Source: an uncultured Erysipelotrichaceae bacterium (GTDB lineage Bacteria > Bacillota_I > Bacilli_A > RF39 > UBA660). Taken from it: DNA of 20,130 nucleotides. This document shows, piece after piece, positions 8,151-16,155 of the stretch; position 1 is the first letter of the stretch, and every line of letters begins with the position of its first letter. The stretch lies in contig CACZOV010000137.1 in assembly GCA_902782915.1 (NCBI GenBank), positions 1 through 20,130 on the forward strand. The letters are read 5' to 3'. The position numbers and the translations under genes were made by a program. The notes below the pieces were generated by a model. It was given only the letters and a program-made list of their open reading frames with translations. It did no database searches and was not told the origin of the DNA.

Positions 8151-8248
8151 TATTATATAAATCTTAAAAAAGTAATTATGAATACATTTATTAAATAAAT
8201 AAAAGGTATAAATTATGTCTTTTTACATAAATTAACAATGGTGATAAC

Positions 8249-8830
8249 ATGAATTTAGTTCCAGTAATTGTTGATAAAGGAAATAACGGTGAACGAAGTT
8301 ATGATATATTTTCAAGACTTTTAAAAGATAGAATTATTTTATTAAGTGGAGAAATAGACGATAATTTAGCTAATATAATTGTAAGTGAACTTCTTTATTT
8401 AGATTCAATTAATCATGAAGATATTAGTTTATATATTAACTCTCCAGGTGGATCTATTACAGCCGGTATGGCTATTATGGATACAATGAATTACATAAAA
8501 AGTGATGTTTCAACAATTTGTCTTGGTATGGCTGCAAGTATGGGAGCTTTTCTTCTTTCTTGTGGAAAAAAAGGTAAACGATATATTCTTCCAAATGCTG
8601 AAGTAATGATTCATCAACCATTAGGTGGTGTTGAAGGACAAGCAACTGAAATTAAAATTGTTGCTGAAAGAATTTTAAAATTAAAAGAAAAACTAAACAA
8701 CATTTTATCTAAAAATACTGGAAAAGATATTAAAACAATTACAAAAGATACAGAACGAGATTATTTTTTAGATAGCAAAGAAGCCCTTAGTTATGGAATA
8801 ATTGATAAAATACTAGACAAAAGAAATTAA
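8249..8830 (+). CDS. clpP: ATP-dependent Clp protease proteolytic subunit
   Basis: 193-residue serine protease that forms the double-heptamer chamber fed by Clp ATPases (ClpX, ClpC). The triad is intact and in standard spacing: Ser 97 in GMAASMGA, His 122 in MIHQPLGG, Asp 171 in TERDYFLDS. The N-terminal VPVIV and [13 protein letters not shown] segments and the YINSPGGSI oxyanion-loop region are also present. ATG at 8249 has GGTGAT 3 bases upstream. No CtsR or CIRCE operator was seen in the 160-base spacer, so its heat control, if any, is not evident. Monocistronic: a hairpin follows at the stop. Nearby whiA, lgt and uvrA match the usual Firmicute neighbourhood of clpP. Confidence 0.97.
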   Translation: MNLVPVIVDKGNNGERSYDIFSRLLKDRIILLSGEIDDNLANIIVSELLYLDSINHEDISLYINSPGGSITAGMAIMDTMNYIKSDVSTICLGMAASMGAFLLSCGKKGKRYILPNAEVMIHQPLGGVEGQATEIKIVAERILKLKEKLNNILSKNTGKDIKTITKDTERDYFLDSKEALSYGIIDKILDKRN

Positions 8831-8860
8831 GTAACATTTATTTAATTTCTTTTACTTTTT
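8819..8860. terminator. terminator of clpP, possibly bidirectional
   Basis: Perfect 12-bp stem AAAAGAAATTAA (8819-8830) with TTAATTTCTTTT (8842-8853), 11-base loop, followed on the plus strand by AC and five Ts. The left arm contains the clpP stop. A/T-only apart from one pair, so weaker than it looks. The rest of the spacer to carD (8861-9000) holds no convincing gene; see findings for an open minus-strand frame. Confidence 0.65.
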
Positions 8861-9005
8861 AAATTTATATTTTGTTGGAAGATAATTTTTGATTAAATCA
8901 GATTTTAATTGCATTTTTATCATAAAATAATTTTCATTAGTTACATAATATCCAGTTATAACTAGATAAAATTTACTTTTAACCAAACTTTTTTTATATT
9001 TTTTT

Positions 9006-9035
9006 CTTACATAAATATTTTAAAAATGATATAAT
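9006..9035 (+). promoter_or_regulatory. promoter of the CarD-like gene
   Basis: CTTACA (9006-9011), 18-base spacer, perfect TATAAT (9030-9035), with a leader of about 40 bases to the ATG at 9081. Confidence 0.6.
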
Positions 9036-9080
9036 ATATAAGAAACAAAGGCGTATTAACACCTATTAAGTGAGGTAATT

Positions 9081-9572
9081 ATGTATACAATAGGAGATTA
9101 TGTTGTACATCAAAAAGATGTATGTAAAGTTATTGATATAAAGGAAAAATATATTAAAGATATAGATTATTATATATTAGAACCTATAAATGATCCTTCT
9201 TTAAAAGTTAAAGTTCCAACTAATTCTAGTAAAATAAGAAATATTATTTCTATTGAAAAAGCAAATGATATTATAAAAAATATTATTAATATTGAAAAAA
9301 TTAAAGTTGATGATAAAAATATTGAAAATGAATATAAAAAATTATTTAATACGGGACTTCATGAAGATTTAGTAAAAATTATTAAAACCACTTATTTAAG
9401 AAATAAAGAAAGAAGTGATGCTAAAAGAAAACTAAGTGATAAAGATAGATCATATTTTGAACAAGCTGAAAAATATTTATATACAGAGTTTTCTATTGCT
9501 TTAAATAAGACTATTGATGAAACAAAACAATATATAATAAATACTATTGAAAATAATTTTATTCATGAATAA
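9081..9572 (+). CDS. CarD/CdnL-family transcription regulator
   Basis: 163 residues, the typical length of short CarD/CdnL proteins. Residues 3-58 match the RNA-polymerase-interacting domain: IGDYVVHQ...VCKVIDI, then YYILEPINDPSLKVKVPTNS, the TRCF-like beta barrel that binds the RNA polymerase beta subunit. The remaining 75-160 is charged and helical, as the DNA-contacting C-terminal domain of the family. Family members stabilise the open promoter complex, mostly at rRNA and housekeeping promoters. Good GAGGT site before the ATG. Single gene with its own promoter, converging on whiA. The Trp wedge residue characterised in mycobacterial CarD is not obvious here, since no Trp occurs in the protein. 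Confidence 0.85.
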   Translation: MYTIGDYVVHQKDVCKVIDIKEKYIKDIDYYILEPINDPSLKVKVPTNSSKIRNIISIEKANDIIKNIINIEKIKVDDKNIENEYKKLFNTGLHEDLVKIIKTTYLRNKERSDAKRKLSDKDRSYFEQAEKYLYTEFSIALNKTIDETKQYIINTIENNFIHE

Positions 9573-9602
9573 AGACAAAGAATTTAATTTTCCTTGTCTT
9601 TT
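9571..9602. terminator. terminator between the convergent CarD-like and whiA genes
   Basis: 8-bp stem AAAGACAA (9571-9578) with TTGTCTTT (9594-9601), 15-base loop, beginning in the CarD-like stop codon and lying over the last codons of whiA. Plus-strand T tract is short; it could serve both directions weakly. Confidence 0.55.
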
Positions 9603-10516
9603 AATTTACTAGCTATTTCTTTTATTTTTCTAAAACGATGATTAAGACCAGATTTAGTTATCAATTTACCTGTTTCTAAAGTCATAATCTCACTTAATTC
9701 TTGTAAAGAACTTTCAGGATATTTTAATCGATAAGTTATAAGTTCTTTTAATTTATTATCCATTAAATCTATACCTATTTTCTCAATAATCAAATTAATA
9801 TCTTCAACTTGCTTATTAGAACTAATTAAACTTTTTTCAAAATTGGCTTGCTCACAATTATTTAATCTATTAGTCATATTTTTATGATCTCTATAAATTC
9901 TTATATCTTCATAATATAAAACTGCTCCACTTGCATTTATAATTCTTAAAAAATCGCCTATCTTCTCTGCCTCCTTTAAATAGACCATATATCCTTTATC
10001 TCTTCTTGTAACTTTACTATTTAAATCGAACCAATTTAATAAACTAGAAACAAAATTAGCTTCTTCTTGATGATCAATAGAAAACTCCAAATGATACATA
10101 GAGGTTTTAGGATCATTAATACTACCTGAATATATAAATATTCCTTTTAAATAAGCTCTTTTTTCATCTTCAGCATCTAAAAAATATTCACTTATTTTTT
10201 CTTTAAAAACAAGATCTTCATCTACCACTTCTAAATCTTTTAAAATATATTCAATCTTATCAATTAATGATATAGTATATAATCTATTTTTACTAAATTT
10301 AGTATTTCTATATTCTGTTTTAACATTAATGTTATATATTTCTTTAAAAAGAGTATAAATATGTTTACAAACTGTTGAATTCTCAGTTACTATTTCTAGA
10401 ATATTATTTTCTTTATCAAAAGAATTTCTAAGTATTGCTGATAGTTCTGCTTTATTTACACTTATACTATCATACATACCACATATTTCATTTTTTATTC
10501 TTGTTGTAAAAGACAT
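9584..10516 (-). CDS. whiA: DNA-binding protein WhiA
   Basis: 310 residues. WhiA is a conserved Gram-positive DNA-binding protein linked to sporulation in actinomycetes and to chromosome segregation/division in Bacillus. Layout: N-terminal domain (1-100, starting MSFTTRIKNEICG), LAGLIDADG-homing-endonuclease-like core (about 105-215) with KRAYLKGIF at 129-137 but no nuclease acidic motif, and a C-terminal helix-turn-helix (about 268-305, SLQELSEIM then KSGLNHRFRKI). ATG at 10516 is chosen over the open frame to 10552 because AGGGGAT precedes it and the homology starts there. It begins 1 base after the lgt stop, with its ribosome site in the lgt 3' end, so they form an operon. The rapZ and yvcK genes that usually precede whiA are missing here. 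Confidence 0.95.
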   Translation of the reverse strand: MSFTTRIKNEICGMYDSISVNKAELSAILRNSFDKENNILEIVTENSTVCKHIYTLFKEIYNINVKTEYRNTKFSKNRLYTISLIDKIEYILKDLEVVDEDLVFKEKISEYFLDAEDEKRAYLKGIFIYSGSINDPKTSMYHLEFSIDHQEEANFVSSLLNWFDLNSKVTRRDKGYMVYLKEAEKIGDFLRIINASGAVLYYEDIRIYRDHKNMTNRLNNCEQANFEKSLISSNKQVEDINLIIEKIGIDLMDNKLKELITYRLKYPESSLQELSEIMTLETGKLITKSGLNHRFRKIKEIASKLKDKEN

Positions 10517-10517
10517 A

Positions 10518-11321
10518 TTATCCCCTACTTTCATATTGATTATAATAATCATTTTTCTTTAAAGAATATATAAATATAATAACTCCTAAGATAAATAAAA
10601 TAATTGAGATTACTTGAGCCATTTTTAAATTACCTAACATTAAACTATCAGTTCTCATACTTTCTATAAAAAAACGAACACATGAATACCACATTAAATA
10701 AATAGATAAAATCATTCCATTTTTTAATTTTTTTCTTTTTCGAACAATTAATATAATAATAAGACCTATTATATTTAACAAAGATTCATATAAAAAAGTT
10801 GGATGATAGATATTTCCATTAATAGTCATACCATTTATTATAAATTCTGGAATATAAATACTTTGTAAAAATGATTTAGTTGTAATTCCTCCATGAGCTT
10901 CTAAATTAAAGAAATTTCCCCATCTTCCAATTATCTGACCTAATAATATTCCTATTGATGAAATATCTAAATATTTTAAAATTTCATCTTTTGTCTTTTT
11001 AGATTTTAAACTATAAATTATTATTGTTAACGATCCACCTATAATTCCTCCATGAATAGCAAGTCCTCCATGCCAAACTGCAGGAATTTCTGATAAATTA
11101 CTTAAATAGTAATCTAAATTAAATAAGACGTAATAAAGTCTTGCACCTAAAAATGCAAAGATAATTGTATAAAATATCATATTAAAAAAATAATATTCAT
11201 CTATTTTTAATCTTTTTAGTTCAAAGTATGCAAGCATACTTCCAAATATAACAGCAAGTAGCATAGTTATAGAATACCAATATATCTGAACAATACCTAA
11301 GTCAATTGCTATAGGACTCAT
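10518..11321 (-). CDS. lgt: prolipoprotein diacylglyceryl transferase
   Basis: 267-residue membrane enzyme with about seven helices. It transfers diacylglycerol from phosphatidylglycerol to the lipobox Cys of prolipoproteins, the first step of lipoprotein maturation. Hallmarks: HGGLAIHGG (84-92) and the Lgt signature GRWGNFFNLEAHGG (132-145) with the essential Arg at 133, and a C-terminal WYSCVRFFIESMRTD. ATG at 11321 has GGTGAT 4 bases upstream; a longer frame to 11333 would need a TTG start. Operon with whiA. In Bacillus lgt sits beside hprK; no hprK is here. Confidence 0.96.
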   Translation of the reverse strand: MSPIAIDLGIVQIYWYSITMLLAVIFGSMLAYFELKRLKIDEYYFFNMIFYTIIFAFLGARLYYVLFNLDYYLSNLSEIPAVWHGGLAIHGGIIGGSLTIIIYSLKSKKTKDEILKYLDISSIGILLGQIIGRWGNFFNLEAHGGITTKSFLQSIYIPEFIINGMTINGNIYHPTFLYESLLNIIGLIIILIVRKRKKLKNGMILSIYLMWYSCVRFFIESMRTDSLMLGNLKMAQVISIILFILGVIIFIYSLKKNDYYNQYESRG

Positions 11322-11337
11322 AAATATCACCAAAAAT

Positions 11338-11366
11338 ATTATAGATTAAAAATATTAAAAATACAA
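11338..11366 (-). promoter_or_regulatory. promoter of lgt-whiA
   Basis: Minus strand TTGTAT (11361-11366), 17-base spacer, perfect TATAAT (11338-11343), about 17 bases before the lgt ATG. A 10-base AT direct repeat (11332-11341 and 11348-11357) overlaps it; probably incidental. Confidence 0.7.
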
Positions 11367-11392
11367 TAAAAAAGTATGTTATATAACTTACT
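11367..11392 (-). terminator. probable terminator of the small gene 11402-11665
   Basis: Minus strand: interrupted inverted repeat (11383-11392 with 11373-11382, one mismatch) followed by Ts. It lies between the small gene's stop and the lgt promoter. Weak stem made largely of A-T pairs. Confidence 0.45.
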
Positions 11393-11401
11393 AGTCTTAA
11401 A

Positions 11402-11665
11402 CTATAGTTTTGGTCCAGTTGGATCAAGTTTTGGATGAGATTCTGAATAATAATCAAATTCTTTATTTGCTTTTGCTTGCTCTTTTTCCTTTTGATAATC
11501 ATTAATAATTTTTTCTGCACTACGAAGTACATTAAGTTTAGTAGCTTGTCCTATAGTTCTAAGTTGTTCTTGTGTAAATCCTAACATATTCCATAATTCA
11601 CGATTCTTTAAAACTGTTAAAAAATTAGCTGTTTGAAGATCTAAGTTATCATTATTATTTTCCAT
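11402..11665 (-). CDS. small hypothetical protein, 87 aa
   Basis: Not recognised. Acidic Asn/Asp-rich start (MENNNDNLD), then a likely helical core (about 10-55) with hydrophobic spacing, a Lys/Glu/Ala-rich amphipathic helix (about 50-70), and a polar tail ending KLDPTGPKL. No signal peptide, membrane segment, Cys cluster or helix-turn-helix evident. It is supported as real by an AAGGAG site correctly spaced before the ATG, codon use like its neighbours, and a hairpin after the stop. A different-frame open stretch at 11302-11532 has no ribosome site and is taken as a shadow. It lies 64 bases downstream of the Tim44-like pair. Confidence 0.72.
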   Translation of the reverse strand: MENNNDNLDLQTANFLTVLKNRELWNMLGFTQEQLRTIGQATKLNVLRSAEKIINDYQKEKEQAKANKEFDYYSESHPKLDPTGPKL

Positions 11666-11729
11666 TTTATACTCCTTTCTCTTATATAAATATATATAAC
11701 ATATTTTTTTAGCTTGTAAACTTTATTAA

Positions 11730-12230
11730 TTAGTTTAATTCAATTAGAATATAGTCTTCCTTCTTTAAATTAATACTTTTTTTACAATAAGAACAAACAC
11801 CATTAAAATGAATATCTAAATTGGCTCCACAATTTGGACATGTATGAATAATTTTATCATCATAACTATCTTTATTTTTTTCAAATACTAAAGTATTTGT
11901 TTTTTCTATTCTATGTGTATTTACTCCACTTTTAATTTTCTTTGTTTTATTATCCATAATATAATCCATATATCTTGATATTAACTTAACTGTTACTATT
12001 TCCTTATTATCAATAACATCATGTGATAAAATATTAATTTTATAAACATTTAATTCATCGTACATCTGAGTCTCAGCATTTTTTATATGACTATCAACAA
12101 TACTCTTATACTTATTATATAAATCATTACTTAAATAGTGTTTTACTCTTTCTATATCATTTGTCATGATTGAATACAATAACATAATATAAATATTAGA
12201 AAACTTACTTATTAATTCGCTTTGATTCAT
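11730..12230 (-). CDS. Tim44-like domain protein with C-terminal zinc ribbon (soluble paralogue)
   Basis: 166 residues with no membrane segment. Residues about 1-125 form a Tim44-like/NTF2-fold domain: a helix with the NDIERVKHYLS motif, then YKIN...IVTVKL strands. The C-terminus is a zinc ribbon with Cys 131, 134, 146 and 149 (CPNCGA and CSYCKK) and ends DYILIELN. The same order and motifs occur in the gene just upstream (NDIERVRSIIS, VYITNI, CPNCGA, CDYCGS, KFVLID), so the two are tandem paralogues, this one without the signal peptide and membrane part. A 9-base gap and a GGAG site at 12235 or so indicate one operon. Function unknown; a cytoplasmic partner of the membrane paralogue is the simplest inference. 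Confidence 0.78.
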   Translation of the reverse strand: MNQSELISKFSNIYIMLLYSIMTNDIERVKHYLSNDLYNKYKSIVDSHIKNAETQMYDELNVYKINILSHDVIDNKEIVTVKLISRYMDYIMDNKTKKIKSGVNTHRIEKTNTLVFEKNKDSYDDKIIHTCPNCGANLDIHFNGVCSYCKKSINLKKEDYILIELN

Positions 12231-12239
12231 ATTTATCTC

Positions 12240-13271
12240 CTATCTTTGATTTAACATTTTTTTATCTATAAGAACAAATTTATCTGTTTCTTTTGTAATA
12301 ATACTACCACAATAATCACATTTACTACTTTGACCATCATTTATTGGAGCACCACAGTTTGGACAATAATTTACTTCATTAAATCCTACACTTCTAATAT
12401 AAGACAATTTATATTCATAATTCCAAACTTTATTTTTTTGGCCTCTTATAACTTTATTAGTATTTATATCTATTAAATAATCTTTACATTTTACTTTCAT
12501 TATCACATCTATAATCTCTTTATTATCTTGTTTTCTGATATTTGTTATATAAACATCTACTAAAGTTATATCTTCCATCATATTCTTTTGATTTTTAGCT
12601 TTTAATGTTTCAAGTTGCATTTTATAAGTATTAAACATCTCATCACTTATTATACTTCTAACACGTTCTATATCATTATCCATCCATGCAAGTTGGATTT
12701 CTTTATAAATATTAAATGATTCTTGATAAAAATCTTCTATATTAAGACTTGGTATTTGATTTAATATATCATCACTAGTTAACTTATTGTAATTTGTTAC
12801 CCTATTATAATTTTTATTTGTAATTACATTTTTATTTCCTCGAAAACCTATAGTAAATGCTAATATAAATACACCAATCATATCAACTATTACAATAGAT
12901 TCAGTTATAATATATAGTGGTATTAAGAGAATAATTCGGCCATAGAATAAGATTTTAAATAAATTATTTGCATATTTTTCACCCTTACTAATTTTAATAT
13001 TCTCAGATATAATTTTAAAGAAAACATAGTAAAATACAGTTAAAAAGATAGCAGCAACTAATGGACTTCCAGATCCACCCGATCCACTTCCATAATCTGA
13101 ATCCCACGATCCAGAATCCCAAGATCCTGAATCCCATGAATCAGATCCACCCGAATCCCAACTTGAATCAAATCCACTATCAGCTTTAACTTTTAAAGTA
13201 TAAGTTAATAATAAACTTAAACTAACAACAATTAATAATACTTTTAGAATAATATTTAATTTCTTTTTCAT
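12240..13271 (-). CDS. membrane Tim44-like protein with Trp-Asp-Ser-Gly repeats and zinc ribbon
   Basis: 343 residues. A signal peptide or signal anchor (1-30, VKA before Asp 31) is followed by an extracellular low-complexity stretch (about 33-69) of WDSGS repeats and Gly/Ser. Three membrane helices follow (about 70-89, 104-122, 123-143), then a cytoplasmic Tim44-like domain (about 175-295) and a zinc ribbon (Cys 303, 306, 318, 321). This architecture, Gly/Ser/Asp-rich ectodomain plus Tim44-like domain, is seen in bacterial proteins annotated as TIM44-like; their role is not established, and mitochondrial Tim44 import function should not be transferred. The ribosome site is GAGGATAGG. The promoter lies within the uvrA terminator. 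The soluble paralogue follows 9 bases downstream. Confidence 0.8.
   Translation of the reverse strand: MKKKLNIILKVLLIVVSLSLLLTYTLKVKADSGFDSSWDSGGSDSWDSGSWDSGSWDSDYGSGSGGSGSPLVAAIFLTVFYYVFFKIISENIKISKGEKYANNLFKILFYGRIILLIPLYIITESIVIVDMIGVFILAFTIGFRGNKNVITNKNYNRVTNYNKLTSDDILNQIPSLNIEDFYQESFNIYKEIQLAWMDNDIERVRSIISDEMFNTYKMQLETLKAKNQKNMMEDITLVDVYITNIRKQDNKEIIDVIMKVKCKDYLIDINTNKVIRGQKNKVWNYEYKLSYIRSVGFNEVNYCPNCGAPINDGQSSKCDYCGSIITKETDKFVLIDKKMLNQR
13099..13143 (-). repeat. three 15-bp tandem repeats encoding WDSGS
   Basis: Units at 13099-13113, 13114-13128 and 13129-13143 share GAATCCCA-n-GAT-like sequence on the plus strand, with differences mostly at third positions. Imperfect related copies continue to about 13165. 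They encode the Trp-Asp-Ser-Gly-Ser ectodomain repeats; the silent differences indicate selection on the peptide. Confidence 0.75.
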
Positions 13272-13292
13272 ACCTATCCTCTATATATCTAC

Positions 13293-13321
13293 ATAATATC
13301 AAAAAACTAGTAATTTTTCAA
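13293..13321 (-). promoter_or_regulatory. promoter of the Tim44-like operon, inside the uvrA terminator
   Basis: Minus strand TTGAAA (13316-13321), 17-base spacer, TATTAT (13293-13298), about 22 bases before the ATG at 13271. The -35 is the loop of the uvrA terminator and the spacer is its descending arm plus T tract. Confidence 0.55.
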
Positions 13322-13330
13322 TTACTAGTT
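13301..13330 (-). terminator. Rho-independent terminator of uvrA
   Basis: Minus strand: perfect 11-bp stem AACTAGTAATT/AATTACTAGTT (13320-13330 with 13305-13315), 4-base loop, then Ts (13301-13304 plus stem end). The stem contains the uvrA stop codon TAG. Confidence 0.88.
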
Positions 13331-16132
13331 AAGTATTTTTTTTAGGAATTGACCAGTATAACTTTCCTTTACTTTAGAAACTTGCTCTGGAGTACCTTCT
13401 GCTACTATTGTTCCTCCATTATCTCCACCATCCGGTCCTAAATCTATAATATGATCTGCTGATTTAATTACATCTAAGTTATGTTCAATTACAAGAACTG
13501 TATCTCCATTATCAACTATCCTTTCTAGTATTACTAAAAGCCTTTTTATATCAGCACTATGAAGACCAGTAGTTGGCTCATCTAGAATAAATAAAGTTTT
13601 TCCTGTTGCCCTCTTTTGAAGTTCTTTAGATAACTTAACACGTCCTGCTTCTCCACCTGATAAGGTTGTTGCACTTTGACCAAGTTTCACATATCCTAGT
13701 CCAACATCTTCCATAACTTGTAGTTTATTTTTAATTTTTGGATAATTTTCAAAGAATTTTAAAGCTTCACTTACTCGCATATCAAGTACTTCTGCAATAT
13801 TTTTATCTTTGTATTTTATTGATAGAGTTTCAGAGTTATATCTTGTTCCATGACACACTTCACAAGGAATATACACATCAGGTAAAAAATGCATTTCAAT
13901 TTTTTTAACACCATCTCCCCAGCATGCTTCACATCTTCCACCTTTAACATTAAATGAAAATCTATTTTTTCCATAGCCTAGCATTTTGGCGTCACGTGTA
14001 TTGGCAAATACATCTCTTATATCATCAAATACAGAGACATATGTTGCAGGGTTACTACGTGGCGTTCTTCCAATTGGATTTTGAGTAATAATTACAACTT
14101 TATCTAAATTATCAAGTCCAAGTATTTTTTTATGACGACCAGGTTTTACTTTTGATTTATATATTTTTTGCATACAAGCATTAGCAAGTATTTGCATTAC
14201 TAAAGAACTTTTTCCAGATCCGCTTACTCCCGTAACACACGTAAATGTTCCAAGAGGAATTCTTACATCAATATTTTGTAAGTTATTTTCACTTGCTCCT
14301 TTAATTTCTATTTTCTTTCCATTTCCTTTTCTTCTTTTTTTAGGAACTTCAATAAATTCTTTTCCGGAAAGATATCTTCCTGTAATACTATTTTCGTTTT
14401 TCATAACTTCTTCTGGGGTTCCCGCAGCAACTACATACCCGCCATTTTCTCCTGCACCAGGGCCTATATCAACTAAATAATCACTTGCAAGCATTGTATC
14501 AGTATCATGTTCAACAACAATTAAAGTATTTCCTAGATCTCTCATATCAAGAAGAGACTGAATTAATTTTTCATTATCTTTTTGATGAAGTCCAATACTA
14601 GGTTCATCAAGTACATATAAAACTCCGGTTAATCTAGAACCTATTTGGGTTGCAAGTCTTATTCTTTGAGCTTCTCCACCTGATAATGTTCCAGCCATTC
14701 TTGATAAAGTTAAATATTCAAGTCCAACATTTTTTAAGAAAGTAAGTCTATTTTGAATTTCTTTTACAACTAGTTCTGATATTTTTAGTTCTGATTCAGT
14801 AAGTTTTAAGTTATTAAACCATTTAATTAATTCTTTTACCGACATACAAGTGACTTCATAAATATTCTTGTTATTAATTAAAATATGAAGTACTGAATCA
14901 GATAATCTTGCTCCATGACAAGATTCACAAGGAAGTTCTATCATATATTGTTCAAGCCAATCTCTTATCCATTCACTTGATGTTTCCATGTATCTACGTT
15001 CTAAATTATTAATAACTCCTTCAAAATAATCTTTATTTTTAGTTACATTTCCACTACGACTAACTATATTAAAAGTTAAAATATCTGGGGATCCATAAAG
15101 AATAATATTTTGTTCTTTTTTCTTTAAATCTTGAAATGGTTTATCCATATCAATTTTATAGAATGAACATACTGATGCAAGTTTTTTGTATTCAATTGAC
15201 TCTTGATCATCATTTAATGTTTTAATAGCATGTTCATTTAAACTTTTTTCATAATCGATTACTAAATCTACATCTATTTTTAGTTTTACTCCCAGTCCGC
15301 GACAATCACTACATGCTCCATATGGGGCATTAAAACTAAACATACGTGGTTCTGGTTTTCCTATTGAATAGTTACAATAAGGACATGAATAAGTTGTTGA
15401 AAATAATATTTCCTCTCCTCCAATAATATTAACTAAAACTTTACCATTTGCCATATTAGTTGCATTTTCAATCGATTCAAAAAGTCTTGTTCTAATTCCA
15501 TCTTTTAAAACTATTCTATCAATAACTACGTCTATTTGATCTTTAGTATTTTTTTCTAAATTAATCTCATCAGATAAATCAACCATCTCTCCATTGATTC
15601 GTACTCTTACATATCCTGATTTTCTTAAATTATCTAAAGTATCTTTATGAGTTCCTTTCTCTGAATCTACTACCGGTGCTAGTATAATTATTTTAGTTCC
15701 ATCTCCCATTTCTTCAATTTTATCAACAATTTCATCAATTGTTTGACTAGTAATTGGAATATTATGATTAGGACAATATGGTACACCAATTCTTGCAAAC
15801 ATAAGTCTTAAATAATCATAAATTTCTGTTACAGTTCCAACTGTTGATCGAGGATTCTTACATGTTGTTTTTTGATCAATTGAAATCGATGGAGAAAGTC
15901 CTTCTATACTATCAACATCTGGTTTTTCAGATCCACCTAAAAACTGTCTTGCATAAGCTGATAAACTCTCAACATATCTTCTTTCACCTTCAGCATAAAT
16001 AGTATCAAATGCTAAACTACTTTTCCCTGATCCAGAAAGACCTGTCATAACAATTAATTTATTTTTAGGAAGTTCCAAATCTATATTTTTTAAATTATTT
16101 TCACGTGCTCCCTTAATTATTATTTTATCCAT
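13325..16132 (-). CDS. uvrA: excinuclease ABC subunit A
   Basis: 935 residues, close to the usual 940. UvrA is the damage-sensing ABC ATPase dimer of nucleotide excision repair and loads UvrB. First ATPase: Walker A GLSGSGKSS (31-39), signature LSGGEAQR, Walker B VLDEPSIGLH. Second: GVSGSGKSS (about 634-642), signature LSGGEAGR, LDEPTTGLH. Zinc modules: CPYC/CSDC (about 250-276) and CEAC/CEVC (about 735-762). ATG at 16132 is chosen over the open frame to 16165 because GAGGTG precedes it and MDKIIIKGARENNL is the family start. Oddity: in the second signature the usual Gln before Arg is Gly 830. uvrB is not adjacent; uvrA has its own promoter and terminator. Confidence 0.98.
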   Translation of the reverse strand: MDKIIIKGARENNLKNIDLELPKNKLIVMTGLSGSGKSSLAFDTIYAEGERRYVESLSAYARQFLGGSEKPDVDSIEGLSPSISIDQKTTCKNPRSTVGTVTEIYDYLRLMFARIGVPYCPNHNIPITSQTIDEIVDKIEEMGDGTKIIILAPVVDSEKGTHKDTLDNLRKSGYVRVRINGEMVDLSDEINLEKNTKDQIDVVIDRIVLKDGIRTRLFESIENATNMANGKVLVNIIGGEEILFSTTYSCPYCNYSIGKPEPRMFSFNAPYGACSDCRGLGVKLKIDVDLVIDYEKSLNEHAIKTLNDDQESIEYKKLASVCSFYKIDMDKPFQDLKKKEQNIILYGSPDILTFNIVSRSGNVTKNKDYFEGVINNLERRYMETSSEWIRDWLEQYMIELPCESCHGARLSDSVLHILINNKNIYEVTCMSVKELIKWFNNLKLTESELKISELVVKEIQNRLTFLKNVGLEYLTLSRMAGTLSGGEAQRIRLATQIGSRLTGVLYVLDEPSIGLHQKDNEKLIQSLLDMRDLGNTLIVVEHDTDTMLASDYLVDIGPGAGENGGYVVAAGTPEEVMKNENSITGRYLSGKEFIEVPKKRRKGNGKKIEIKGASENNLQNIDVRIPLGTFTCVTGVSGSGKSSLVMQILANACMQKIYKSKVKPGRHKKILGLDNLDKVVIITQNPIGRTPRSNPATYVSVFDDIRDVFANTRDAKMLGYGKNRFSFNVKGGRCEACWGDGVKKIEMHFLPDVYIPCEVCHGTRYNSETLSIKYKDKNIAEVLDMRVSEALKFFENYPKIKNKLQVMEDVGLGYVKLGQSATTLSGGEAGRVKLSKELQKRATGKTLFILDEPTTGLHSADIKRLLVILERIVDNGDTVLVIEHNLDVIKSADHIIDLGPDGGDNGGTIVAEGTPEQVSKVKESYTGQFLKKILN

Positions 16133-16155
16133 AAAACACCTCAAAAATCTAGTAT

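Noticed and set aside
8151..8248. clpP promoter
   Set aside because: Several AT-rich -10-like hexamers (for example TATAAA near 8208) but none with an acceptable -35 or TGn, so no site is reported.
11302..11532. Minus-strand 76-codon frame overlapping the small gene and the lgt promoter
   Set aside because: Overlaps a better-supported gene in another frame, low complexity (poly Lys/Ile/Asn/Gln), no ribosome site.
13099..13165. Short tandem repeats considered as a CRISPR or non-coding array
   Set aside because: They are in frame within a gene and encode WDSGS peptide repeats; no spacers.
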